A stretch of 54,809 nt of DNA, taken from positions 1-54,809 of the forward strand of contig CALNBT010000053.1 of the NCBI GenBank assembly GCA_937874345.1. Reading direction: 5' to 3'. This stretch comes from an uncultured Prevotella sp. (lineage in GTDB: Bacteria > Bacteroidota > Bacteroidia > Bacteroidales > Bacteroidaceae). Positions within the stretch are counted from its first letter, which is position 1. Each line of letters begins with the position of its first letter. Shown here in pieces: positions 37,184-44,423 of the stretch. Position numbers and translations under genes: made by a program. A model generated the notes under the pieces. That model searched no databases, was not told where the DNA came from, and saw nothing but the letters and a program-made list of their open reading frames with translations.

Positions 37184-37960
37184 CTACCTTTTGAAAAGGC
37201 TTCGAATAGCGAACCAGATATGCATACACACCGTTAAAAATAGTCCATAATGTTCACGCATCACCGCGAAACGTTCTTTCAAGGACGAACGATGATTTTT
37301 TGTTGTCATACCTCCATCCAGGAAGTTAACGACAACAGCATGTACATTCTTCAGCTCTAATCCCTGTTGCTGGGCATCCCTCATGATACGAATACACCAA
37401 TCAACATCTGCAGAATAACGATATTCAAGTCGATAGGGATGGCGTTTAGCCAAGTCGACCCGTGCATAAAAGGCCTGATGACACACCAACATGCCACGCA
37501 TAAATGAACGCCAAGAAAGCTTCTTGGGGGGAGACAGTCTTCGATGGCGCAAAAAACGTCCATCGTCATTTACAATATCTGTATCGCCATACAGCACGCC
37601 CGGATTCTCCTCATCTTCACCTACACAGCCCGCAATATGTTCCAACGTATCAACATTTGGGAATACATCTCCTGCATTCAAAAAAACAAGATAGTCACCA
37701 CTAGCTCTCTGGATGCCTTTATTCATTGCATCATATAAGCCTTTGTCGGGTTCTGACCAAACCAATATTTCATGTCTGCTCTCTTGGTTAATAGACCGAG
37801 CTTCATATTCGCGAACAATCTGCATGGTATTATCTTTCGATTCGCCGTCGATAACGAGATGTTCTACTTGTGAGTATTCCTGACTCAAAACGCTGTCAAG
37901 CGTCTTTTGAACCTCATGTTCAGCATTATATGTACAGGTGATTACTGTAAATTTGATCAT
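37184..37960 (-). CDS. Family 2 glycosyltransferase
   Basis: The 258-residue GT-A fold enzyme has the family start FTVITCTYNAEHEVQKTLDSVLSQEY, the block LVIDGESKDNTMQIV and a donor-site motif FLNAGDVF in place of a plain DxD, with WSEPDKGLYDAMNKGI before it. It most resembles the WcaE/colanic-acid group of GT2 proteins that add a sugar to cell-surface polysaccharides. A hydrophobic C-terminus ending in basic residues (FLTVCMHIWFAIRSLFKR) may touch the membrane. Its start overlaps the stop of the upstream GT4 gene by 4 bp, so the two probably work on the same glycan. Sugar and acceptor are unknown. Confidence 0.9.
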   Translation of the reverse strand: MIKFTVITCTYNAEHEVQKTLDSVLSQEYSQVEHLVIDGESKDNTMQIVREYEARSINQESRHEILVWSEPDKGLYDAMNKGIQRASGDYLVFLNAGDVFPNVDTLEHIAGCVGEDEENPGVLYGDTDIVNDDGRFLRHRRLSPPKKLSWRSFMRGMLVCHQAFYARVDLAKRHPYRLEYRYSADVDWCIRIMRDAQQQGLELKNVHAVVVNFLDGGMTTKNHRSSLKERFAVMREHYGLFLTVCMHIWFAIRSLFKR

Positions 37961-39237
37961 TTTAATTTTTCTTTGAACGACAATTCTTGTTCATATAGTT
38001 CAATATAACGCAAAGCCACATGACCTTGTGCATAATGAGCATGAACCTTTTTGATGCATTTTCTACTCAACTCTTCATAGTCGGTAGATTTATTCAATAT
38101 CCATTGTATTCCTTCTGCAAGCGATTCGGAGTCCTTGAAGCGGGCTACGAAACCATTAGACAGATGATCGATCATCTCAGGAATGCCACCAACATCAAAT
38201 CCAACACAAGGAACACCACACGCCATAGCTTCCATAATGGTATTGGGTAAGTTCTCTGATAAAGATGGAAGAACAAATACATCCACGGCATTGTACACAT
38301 CAACAATCTTGGATGTATCGTTGACATAACCTAAGGAATAGGTAGGAAAAGCAAATTTATCTAATAACTCTTCTGCATGTCCACCCAAAATCACCAAGCC
38401 TATCTGCTCCTTCGCTTCGGGTTGAGCTTTCACCATTTTTTTGCACGCATCAATTAAGTATTGAATGCCCTTATTAGCGTTTGTAATTCGCTGAGATGCA
38501 AAGAGAATCAACTTTCTATCGGTTGGCAAGCCTAAACGCTCGGCAGCTTCTTTCCGGTTATGGGGTGCAAAAACTTTTGTATCAATGGGATTGGGGATGG
38601 TTGTGATGGGGAAATGCTTTAGTAACCCGCTCTGTCTTGCCTGATTGCCCAGCCAATCACTGCAAGTAACAAAGTGTATGCGTCCTTGTGAATATACATT
38701 CTTTTTCCGATTCCAAATCTTTGCTGACAGATCGCGAGCAGACCCGCCGCCAGGCAGATATGGGCAAAAATTGCAATAATCTTTAAACCGTTCACAACTT
38801 AAAGCAAGATGGCAAATTGCTGTTGCAGGCCAAATATCATGCATTGTCCAAACCAGAGGTTTACCACTCTTAAGAATCTTTCGAATGCTCTTCAAGGACA
38901 ACATTCCTTGATTGATCCACTCCAATTGAATGACATCAGCTTCTTTATACTCAGGTAATGAGGTAATATCAGATCCGATATTCGCTATATCCAAATCAAA
39001 AAGATGTCGGCGAGAAAGCCGTAAATGCAAAAAAATGCACCATCGTTCCCACAAAAAATGCCAGCATTTCAATGTCTGGTGTGGCAATTTGACAACTGTC
39101 AACTGATTCGTTTCTTGATCACGCACAAGCATCTTAGCCTTCACACCTTCGTTATTCAAAGCTGTCATTAACCGGTTTGAGGCTAAAGCAGCCCCCCCCG
39201 TTTTCTCGCTTGTATTGACAATTAAGACACGCATCAA
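37957..39237 (-). CDS. Family 4 glycosyltransferase
   Basis: The 426-residue GT-B enzyme starts with VLIVNTSEKTGGAALASNRL. The C-terminal donor-binding half carries ASQRITNANKGIQYLIDAC and the E-x7-E-type signature SLSENLPNTIMEAMACGVPCVGFDVGGIPEMID. An internal cysteine-rich patch (CHLALSCERFKDYCNFCPYLPGGG) is typical of a subgroup of Bacteroidota GT4 proteins. It is the first gene of a two-gene operon with the GT2 gene, behind a good promoter at 39331-39361. Exopolysaccharide or O-antigen synthesis is likely, but no other polysaccharide genes are nearby. Confidence 0.92.
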   Translation of the reverse strand: MMRVLIVNTSEKTGGAALASNRLMTALNNEGVKAKMLVRDQETNQLTVVKLPHQTLKCWHFLWERWCIFLHLRLSRRHLFDLDIANIGSDITSLPEYKEADVIQLEWINQGMLSLKSIRKILKSGKPLVWTMHDIWPATAICHLALSCERFKDYCNFCPYLPGGGSARDLSAKIWNRKKNVYSQGRIHFVTCSDWLGNQARQSGLLKHFPITTIPNPIDTKVFAPHNRKEAAERLGLPTDRKLILFASQRITNANKGIQYLIDACKKMVKAQPEAKEQIGLVILGGHAEELLDKFAFPTYSLGYVNDTSKIVDVYNAVDVFVLPSLSENLPNTIMEAMACGVPCVGFDVGGIPEMIDHLSNGFVARFKDSESLAEGIQWILNKSTDYEELSRKCIKKVHAHYAQGHVALRYIELYEQELSFKEKLK

Positions 39238-39330
39238 CTGATTTTTTGAACGATAGCCATGGGCTGGCTTCGGTATTCATTGCATTTCGGCATGACAGAA
39301 ATATTCTGTTGTTGGTTTAAAAACTGATGG

Positions 39331-39361
39331 TAAAGTTACATCAAATCGTATAAACGGACAA
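39331..39361 (-). promoter_or_regulatory. Promoter of the two-gene glycosyltransferase operon
   Basis: On the minus strand TTG (39359-39361), a 20-bp spacer, and TAACTTTA (39331-39338; 7 of 8 to TAnnTTTG). The leader is about 88 nt. Upstream, 39362-39629 shows no gene; the only structure noticed there is a small TGATAGAT/ATCTATCA inverted repeat. Confidence 0.55.
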
Positions 39362-39629
39362 GTATTTAATCATTTTTGTTAAAACCAGCACTTAATTGTA
39401 TTTAGCTGCGATAATGATATCTCAATCCAAATACCGTATCTCATAGATGGATCATCACGATTCTTGATAGATTAGTTGGCATACATCATCTATCATAGAG
39501 GTAAAATAGTACATAAACAAGTACATGGGCGTTGCATGATTCTGTAAGAATTTAACAATGTGCGGGCACACAACTCTTTTGACATAGGTCAAGAAAACGT
39601 CAAAATTGGGGATTATCTCATCAGTTCAC

Positions 39630-39660
39630 TTGCATTGAATGAGAAAAGTGCATATCTTTG
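39630..39660 (+). promoter_or_regulatory. Strong promoter of the small RNA gene
   Basis: TTG (39630-39632), a 20-bp spacer and TATCTTTG (39653-39660) give a complete Bacteroidota consensus. The predicted start is near 39667. Confidence 0.7.
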
Positions 39661-39666
39661 CATCAC

Positions 39667-39856
39667 CAAAAGGTTAATAGATTGTTTAGGTTAGTAGTAA
39701 TAGATTTAGGTTTTTAGTTATTAAGTTTAAGGTAAATTAAACAGATTGTTTAACAGGTATCAATGAAGACCGTGAGGCTTTCATTTACTTAGAAAAGATT
39801 TTTAGTTAAACATACTTTACGCTGCAGCTCGTTGAGAGTTGCAGCGTAATTTTTTT
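39667..39856 (+). ncRNA. Putative small RNA of about 190 nt, family not identified
   Basis: A complete promoter is followed, without any convincing open frame, by an A/U-rich transcript. It ends in a textbook terminator: TTACGCTGCAGCTC (39817-39830) pairs fully, with one G-U, to 39836-39849 around the loop GTTGA, then seven T (39850-39856). Inside, GTTTAAC (39748-39754) pairs with GTTAAAC (39805-39811), enclosing a hairpin AATGAA (39762-39767)/TTCATT (39780-39785) with a G-rich loop. The downstream protease gene has its own TATCTTTG element after the terminator, so this is not simply its leader. Size and abundance-type promoter would suit a housekeeping RNA such as 6S, but I do not see the long closing stem expected of 6S, so no family is claimed. 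Confidence 0.65.
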
Positions 39857-39885
39857 AATTAATCGATAGAATCATTTTTTTTATT

Positions 39886-39893
39886 TATCTTTG
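39886..39893 (+). promoter_or_regulatory. Promoter -7 element of the aspartyl protease gene
   Basis: TATCTTTG matches TAnnTTTG and lies 21 bp before the ATG at 39915, downstream of the small RNA terminator. No upstream TTTG at the expected spacing. Confidence 0.45.
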
Positions 39894-39914
39894 TCCATAT
39901 AATGATTTCAGAAA

Positions 39915-41228
39915 ATGATAAAACGGCTTATCCTATTACTGGTAATGGTTTGGACGTTACAAATATTATCTGCCCAACAGATTGATCAGCGCATCGGACA
40001 ATTGTTAAACACCTCTGATTGGTTTGGGTTGCAAGAAGAATTGCAATCCAATGGTGATGCGATACAAACGCCTTTTTTAAAGCTTTTGGCCGAGACAATG
40101 ATGGCTTATCACGCCAATCAACCCGACAAAGCATTGGTCTGCCTGAACAAACTTCTTGAAAATCACCAAACCGACTTAGGAATCTCGAATGTCGTGAATC
40201 TGCTCACACTGAAATATATCATTCTGAAGAGCATCGGGGCTTACCAACAGATGGACCGCGAATTAAGCATTGCCATCGAACAACTTAAAAAACAAAACGG
40301 CGCAGAAGGACTGGAGATGCTTGAAAACCTCTTTAATATCAACAAGCACTGTATCGGTTATCAGCCCTTGAGTATTTCAAAACCGGCATACGATGTAACG
40401 GTTCCCTTGACCATCGACACCATTCAAGCCAAGCAAACGCTCGAATGGTTTCATCAAAGCACTGCCGATCGCGGGCATATCATGACCATTCCCGTAACGG
40501 TACACGGACAAAAGCATGCGTTTATCTTCGATACTGGAGCCAGCGGTACTTATCTGTCGATGCGTAAAGCAAAGCAATTGGGCGTGAAAATATTTAACGA
40601 CACCACTGTTGTTAACGGCAAAATGCTCATACACGAAGGCTATCTTGACAGTCTTCAGATAGGAAACATCACCATTAGAAACCTCCTTGTATACGTCGGT
40701 ATGCCCAGTGAGACCGACAGTGTCTTCACGTTCGATGCCATCCTGGGCCTTGATTGTCTCAAAGCCATCGGCGAATCACAAATCAACTATGCAGCCCGAA
40801 AGATTGTTTTTCCGGCCCACCCAACCCCGGTTCCGTTGACAGGAAGCAATCTTCTGATCGACAATATTCCGATGTTCAAGGCATATCGGGGGCAGGAACG
40901 ATTGATTTTCAAGCTCGATACCGGTGACGATTCGGCCGAACTCTCACCACGTTATTATCAGACACACCGCCATGAAGTTGACCAATACGGTGTTGCACAG
41001 ACAATCACCAAAGGCTCGTACAACGACATTTCAAACAAACGGGTGGCACTCATCCCGTATATCACATTCGAAGTGGGTTATCGAAAGATGACCATTACCC
41101 CTATTTATGTGTCGACAGATGTCACCGACGCGATGAAACAGAACGATGGTGTCATGGGAATGAAACTGATCCGCCAAACGCGTAAAGTTACCATTAACTT
41201 GAAAGATATGTTTCTGAAATTGGAATAA
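39915..41228 (+). CDS. Secreted retropepsin-like aspartyl protease with two DTG motifs
   Basis: The 437-residue protein has a signal peptide (about 1-20, LQILSAQQ), a helical N-terminal region (about 22-140, TPR-like in character), then two clan-AA protease repeats. The first has FIFDTGASGTYLS (about 210) and a following VNGKMLIHEGYLDSLQIGNITI with the GLDCL flap-side motif. The second has FKLDTGDDSAELS (about 335) and GVMGMKLI near the end. Two DTG sites in one chain would allow a pepsin-like intramolecular dimer, whereas retropepsin proteins usually carry one and dimerise. The substrate is unknown. It is probably periplasmic and stands alone, next to the small RNA gene. Confidence 0.85.
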   Translation: MIKRLILLLVMVWTLQILSAQQIDQRIGQLLNTSDWFGLQEELQSNGDAIQTPFLKLLAETMMAYHANQPDKALVCLNKLLENHQTDLGISNVVNLLTLKYIILKSIGAYQQMDRELSIAIEQLKKQNGAEGLEMLENLFNINKHCIGYQPLSISKPAYDVTVPLTIDTIQAKQTLEWFHQSTADRGHIMTIPVTVHGQKHAFIFDTGASGTYLSMRKAKQLGVKIFNDTTVVNGKMLIHEGYLDSLQIGNITIRNLLVYVGMPSETDSVFTFDAILGLDCLKAIGESQINYAARKIVFPAHPTPVPLTGSNLLIDNIPMFKAYRGQERLIFKLDTGDDSAELSPRYYQTHRHEVDQYGVAQTITKGSYNDISNKRVALIPYITFEVGYRKMTITPIYVSTDVTDAMKQNDGVMGMKLIRQTRKVTINLKDMFLKLE

Positions 41229-41281
41229 CACATTCATCTTTCCATTCTCGTCGAAGGACAAAGCCAAACAAACATCAAAAA

Positions 41282-41298
41282 GAGCCATGCTTTGGCTC
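41282..41298 (+). terminator. Weak hairpin terminator after the aspartyl protease gene
   Basis: GAGCCA (41282-41287) pairs with TGGCTC (41293-41298) around a five-base loop. It is preceded by A5 and followed by only AATAAG, so its strength is doubtful. Confidence 0.3.
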
Positions 41299-41406
41299 AA
41301 TAAGCATGTTATCCATAGAAAAACCGTTAAAAAAAGTTCTCATCTTACATAAATATCTAAATATACAGGCAAACAACAATATTTGAATTAATAAATGAAA
41401 AATACA

Positions 41407-41438
41407 TTTGGATATTTAATACCTTTTTATGTTCTTTG
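41407..41438 (+). promoter_or_regulatory. Possible promoter of the small lipoprotein gene
   Basis: TTTG (41407-41410), 20-bp spacer, GTTCTTTG (41431-41438; only the TTTG half and one further base agree with TAnnTTTG). It lies 37 bp before the ATG. Confidence 0.35.
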
Positions 41439-41474
41439 TAATATAACGAATTATTCACTTGGAATTCTTTAGGT

Positions 41475-41867
41475 ATGAAAACAACGATTAAAACACTATC
41501 AGTAGTATTATTTACAATGTTCTTGGCCATCGGCGCCATCTCTTGCAGTAAGAATACTGACCCGGCCGATGTTGATGTATTTCTTGGAACTTACAAAGGA
41601 TCCATCTCATATGTCACTCTTAATCCTGCCGAGAATATCAGTGCAAGCGATGGAGAAATTATCGTCACCAAAATAGGTGCAACATATTCTTTCCATTTCA
41701 ACAAGAATATCCCAGATCTCAACAATGTAGAATTTTCAAAGAAAGACGCTAATACGCTCGTCAGCATCGGAACCGGCATGAATGGAGCCATTACAATTAC
41801 AAAGTCTAAGCTGACGATGTTGGTTATCAAAGACGGAAAGACCTGGACGGCCAACTGTACAAGGTAG
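41475..41867 (+). CDS. Small hypothetical lipoprotein
   Basis: The 130-residue protein has a lipoprotein signal (MKTTIKTLSVVLFTMFLAIG) and lipobox AISC, with Ser-Lys-Asn after the Cys. The mature part looks like a compact all-beta domain: alternating strands such as YKGSISYVTLNP, EIIVTKIGATYSFHFN, ITITKSKLTMLVIKDGKTWTA. The YKG start recalls the lipocalin-like small domains common in Bacteroidota lipoproteins, but no family is claimed. It ends 77 bp before a strong terminator and appears monocistronic. Confidence 0.8.
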   Translation: MKTTIKTLSVVLFTMFLAIGAISCSKNTDPADVDVFLGTYKGSISYVTLNPAENISASDGEIIVTKIGATYSFHFNKNIPDLNNVEFSKKDANTLVSIGTGMNGAITITKSKLTMLVIKDGKTWTANCTR

Positions 41868-41944
41868 TTTCAGGTATCAATTTTTGTTGAAGCAAAACTG
41901 TTGTAACAACAAAGAACATAACAGCAGCAATGCCGTATGAAAGC

Positions 41945-41982
41945 AAAAAGCGTATCAAGCAAAATGCCTGATACGCTTTTTT
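41945..41982 (+). terminator. Rho-independent terminator after the small lipoprotein gene
   Basis: AAAAAGCGTATCA (41945-41957) and TGATACGCTTTTT (41969-41981) form a 13-bp perfect stem ending in a T-run. Confidence 0.9.
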
Positions 41983-42596
41983 GGCGAACAACCAGCCGGC
42001 TGAAAAACCGAAACCCGCTGTCTGACCAACGCGAGACCGGTTCTCTACAACCAATCAATGCTCTGCTGATGAATGCAATAGCCGCCTTAACATGTATGTT
42101 CCAGAAAGACCAATGGCAAAATATACGGCTTTTAAAAATGGTTTGCGATCAATAAAAGCCTGAATAAAAATAAGATGGTCTGCAATCTTCATCATTTTGC
42201 CAGACAATGTTGCCCATTTTGCAAGGCAATCTTATTCATTTTATCAAGCAATCTTATCCTTATTGTCGTACCATACCATTGGACACAGCAAGCGTACAGG
42301 GAACAAGCGAAGTTGGCACCGAACCATTGTGCTGTTTGAAGCTGATAGAGATGAAAACGAAAGATAGAGAACCTATCGCACAACAACACAACTGACAGTC
42401 TGTTTTGGCACCGACCCGTAGTGCCGATTGCCTATCGGTCGCAGAGACAAATAAGTGGTTCCGCCATGAAAGATAGATCCATAAAAAAAGCGTTTAAGGA
42501 TATCTCTTCTGAGAAAGCAAGGAAAGAACCGACTTCAGTCATGTTCCGTCAGATTATTTTCGGGGTTCCTTTCGTAGGCACACCGAGGGGTTGACT
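41983..42596. other. Gene-free region with several repeats between the lipoprotein gene and ispF
   Basis: No credible gene is seen in over 600 bp. The stretch holds repeat array C (42165-42274) and an imperfect direct repeat of 26 bp (42313-42338 and 42405-42430; 21 of 26 positions equal), both copies beginning TTGGCACCGA and able to fold as GGCAC/GTGC-type hairpins. A small hairpin CCGAT/ATCGG lies at 42424-42438. It may be a site where dispersed elements accumulate. Confidence 0.5.
42165..42274 (-). repeat. Array C: five degenerate 22-bp direct-repeat units
   Basis: On the minus strand units begin at 42274, 42252, 42230, 42208 and 42186. The last four start with ATTG. CAA follows in register at positions 10-12 in the units starting at 42274, 42230 and 42208; the unit at 42252 has TAAA there. 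On the plus strand the clearest copies are CATTTTGC-led 22-mers at 42193, 42215 and 42237. This array lies between convergent genes, unlike arrays A and B, so it is not tied to a promoter. Confidence 0.6.
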
Positions 42597-43106
42597 TCAT
42601 TCTTCGGTGAGATTGGTACCACGTTTCACAATCAGCACCGTAGCGTAAGCAGCCATTCCCTCTTGTCGTCCCACAAATCCCATCCGTTCGTTTGTCGTTG
42701 CTTTGATGGAGATACAATCCTCGTCGGTCTGCATCAATCGAGCCAGACAGGCTTTCATGGCAGGAATATGCGGATTGATTTTAGGTTGTTCGGCACAGAT
42801 CGTTGTGTCGATATTACCCAACCTATAGCCTTTCGTAGCAATAAGTGCAATGGTTTTCTCTAACAGTAGCTTACTGTCAATATTGAGCGTTTCGCTGGCC
42901 GTATCGGGAAAATGAAAACCGATATCGCGCATGTTGGCCGCACCCAACAGGGCATCGCAGATGGCATGAATCAACACATCGGCATCACTATGCCCCAAAA
43001 GGCCCTCTGGGTGTTCTATCTTAACGCCTCCCAGCCAAAGGTCGCGACCTTCAACCAACCGGTGTACGTCGTAACCGAAACCTACTCTGATCAATTCACC
43101 ATTCAT
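42597..43106 (-). CDS. ispF: 2-C-methyl-D-erythritol 2,4-cyclodiphosphate synthase
   Basis: The 169-residue trimeric enzyme closes the cyclodiphosphate ring in the isoprenoid pathway. Its zinc-site motif RVGFGYDVHRL and the blocks HSDADVLIHAICDALLGA, IGFHFPDT and INPHIPAM are intact. The C-terminus (GRQEGMAAYATVLIVKR) is typical. It lies 99 bp after porV on the same strand and may be read from the porU/porV promoter. No good terminator follows. Confidence 0.95.
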   Translation of the reverse strand: MNGELIRVGFGYDVHRLVEGRDLWLGGVKIEHPEGLLGHSDADVLIHAICDALLGAANMRDIGFHFPDTASETLNIDSKLLLEKTIALIATKGYRLGNIDTTICAEQPKINPHIPAMKACLARLMQTDEDCISIKATTNERMGFVGRQEGMAAYATVLIVKRGTNLTEE

Positions 43107-43205
43107 TTTTCATCATTTATCATTGAACCCTCGATGTACAACGGGGTTAAGAAAACACTACAAGTTGTATTATTTCGCCACTTCTTATACGCTGGACTTT
43201 TGGGG

Positions 43206-44381
43206 TCAGCGTTTCAGCAAATCCTTGATCCCATCCATATCAAAGCTCAACGAGAAGCGAAGCGTTTGGTCAAGGGGGTTACTTTTCGCCGTAGCGATGA
43301 CATACCCTGCATCTAATGAGAATACACTCATCTTGAATCCTGCACCTACCGTAAAATATTTGCGATTTCCTTTGTTTTCACTTTCGTGATGATAACCTGC
43401 CCGTAATGAAAACTGGTCATGATAGATATATTCACCGCCGATGCTCCACTGGATTTCTTGTAGTTCTTCCTTGGCACCATTAGGTGCATCACTGAAGCTC
43501 TTAAAGATACCATTGATACTTGAAACATCGTAGTAATTTTTTTGCACACGCTCTTGATAGCTTTCGGTAGTCTCACCTTCTTTCTGTTTGGGATAGGTTG
43601 GAACCAGCAGTTTGTTTGCATCTACCGATATGGAGAACCGATTATACTCATCAACAGGTATCATCAGAGATGCTCCTAAACGCATATTAGTCGGGATAAA
43701 CTCACTATTATTATCGCCACCAAAAGTTATTTTACTTCCAATGTTTGAAATATTCAAACCCAAACCCAACTGGCATTCACGGCTTCCCAATGTAATATAA
43801 TTTTGATAGTAGGCAGAGATATCTGCAGCAAAAGCCGAACCTGGGGTAGTTTGATCTGTGAAATCGTAGGTAAGGTCTGAATAAATCCAACGAACAGCAG
43901 CACCCAAAGAAAATCTCTCGCTCAACATTAATGAATAAGCAACATCAAATGACATTTCATACGGATTGATTGTCATTGCTCCAGATCCATCTTCGCCGCT
44001 ACTGGTCATAACCTCACCGAGTGAAAAATAACGCAAAGAACTAGATACCGCACTATAATCACCAATACGATAATACCCTGCCAAATAAGCCAAATCAATA
44101 TCATTCACCAATTGTCTGAGCCATGGCGTATAATTTAAAGAAATCCCAGCCCGGCTGATGGTAAATGGATATTTAGCCGGATTCCAGAATTGGGAAACCA
44201 CGTCAGGATCAGTCGCAACACCTACATCACCCATACCCGCAGAACGGGCGTCGGGAGCAATCGATTGTGAGGTAACTGATGTATTGACAGGATTGAACAT
44301 GTCGCGCTTGTCTTGTGCCGCTAACGAAAGCATCGACATCATCAACACCATCAGACACAATATTCTATGAGTTTTGTCCAT
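43206..44381 (-). CDS. porV: Type IX secretion outer-membrane protein PorV (LptO)
   Basis: The 391-residue protein has a signal peptide (about 1-22, LSLAAQ-D) and a FadL-like 14-strand barrel. The start of the mature part, SQSIAPDARSAGMGDVGVATDPDVVSQFWNPAKYPF, is the PorV/PorQ hallmark, and the C-terminal strand ends SFDMDGIKDLLKR. In the T9SS, PorV accepts cargo from the Sov translocon and hands it to PorU for C-terminal domain removal and anchoring. It lies 42 bp after porU, the usual pairing. Confidence 0.92.
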   Translation of the reverse strand: MDKTHRILCLMVLMMSMLSLAAQDKRDMFNPVNTSVTSQSIAPDARSAGMGDVGVATDPDVVSQFWNPAKYPFTISRAGISLNYTPWLRQLVNDIDLAYLAGYYRIGDYSAVSSSLRYFSLGEVMTSSGEDGSGAMTINPYEMSFDVAYSLMLSERFSLGAAVRWIYSDLTYDFTDQTTPGSAFAADISAYYQNYITLGSRECQLGLGLNISNIGSKITFGGDNNSEFIPTNMRLGASLMIPVDEYNRFSISVDANKLLVPTYPKQKEGETTESYQERVQKNYYDVSSINGIFKSFSDAPNGAKEELQEIQWSIGGEYIYHDQFSLRAGYHHESENKGNRKYFTVGAGFKMSVFSLDAGYVIATAKSNPLDQTLRFSLSFDMDGIKDLLKR

Positions 44382-44423
44382 GATAATCTTTTATACGAGT
44401 TTTGTAAAAAACGTGCAATGCCC

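Noticed and set aside
39667..39856. Assignment of the small RNA as 6S RNA
   Set aside because: The 5' and 3' parts do not form the long closing stem with a central bubble that 6S requires, so it is left unnamed.
9348..42274. 22-bp repeats as CRISPR arrays
   Set aside because: Units abut without unique spacers, the repeats are degenerate, and no cas gene is present.
42581..42609. CACCGA/TCGGTG hairpin as the ispF terminator
   Set aside because: It overlaps the ispF coding end and is not followed by a T-run on the minus strand.
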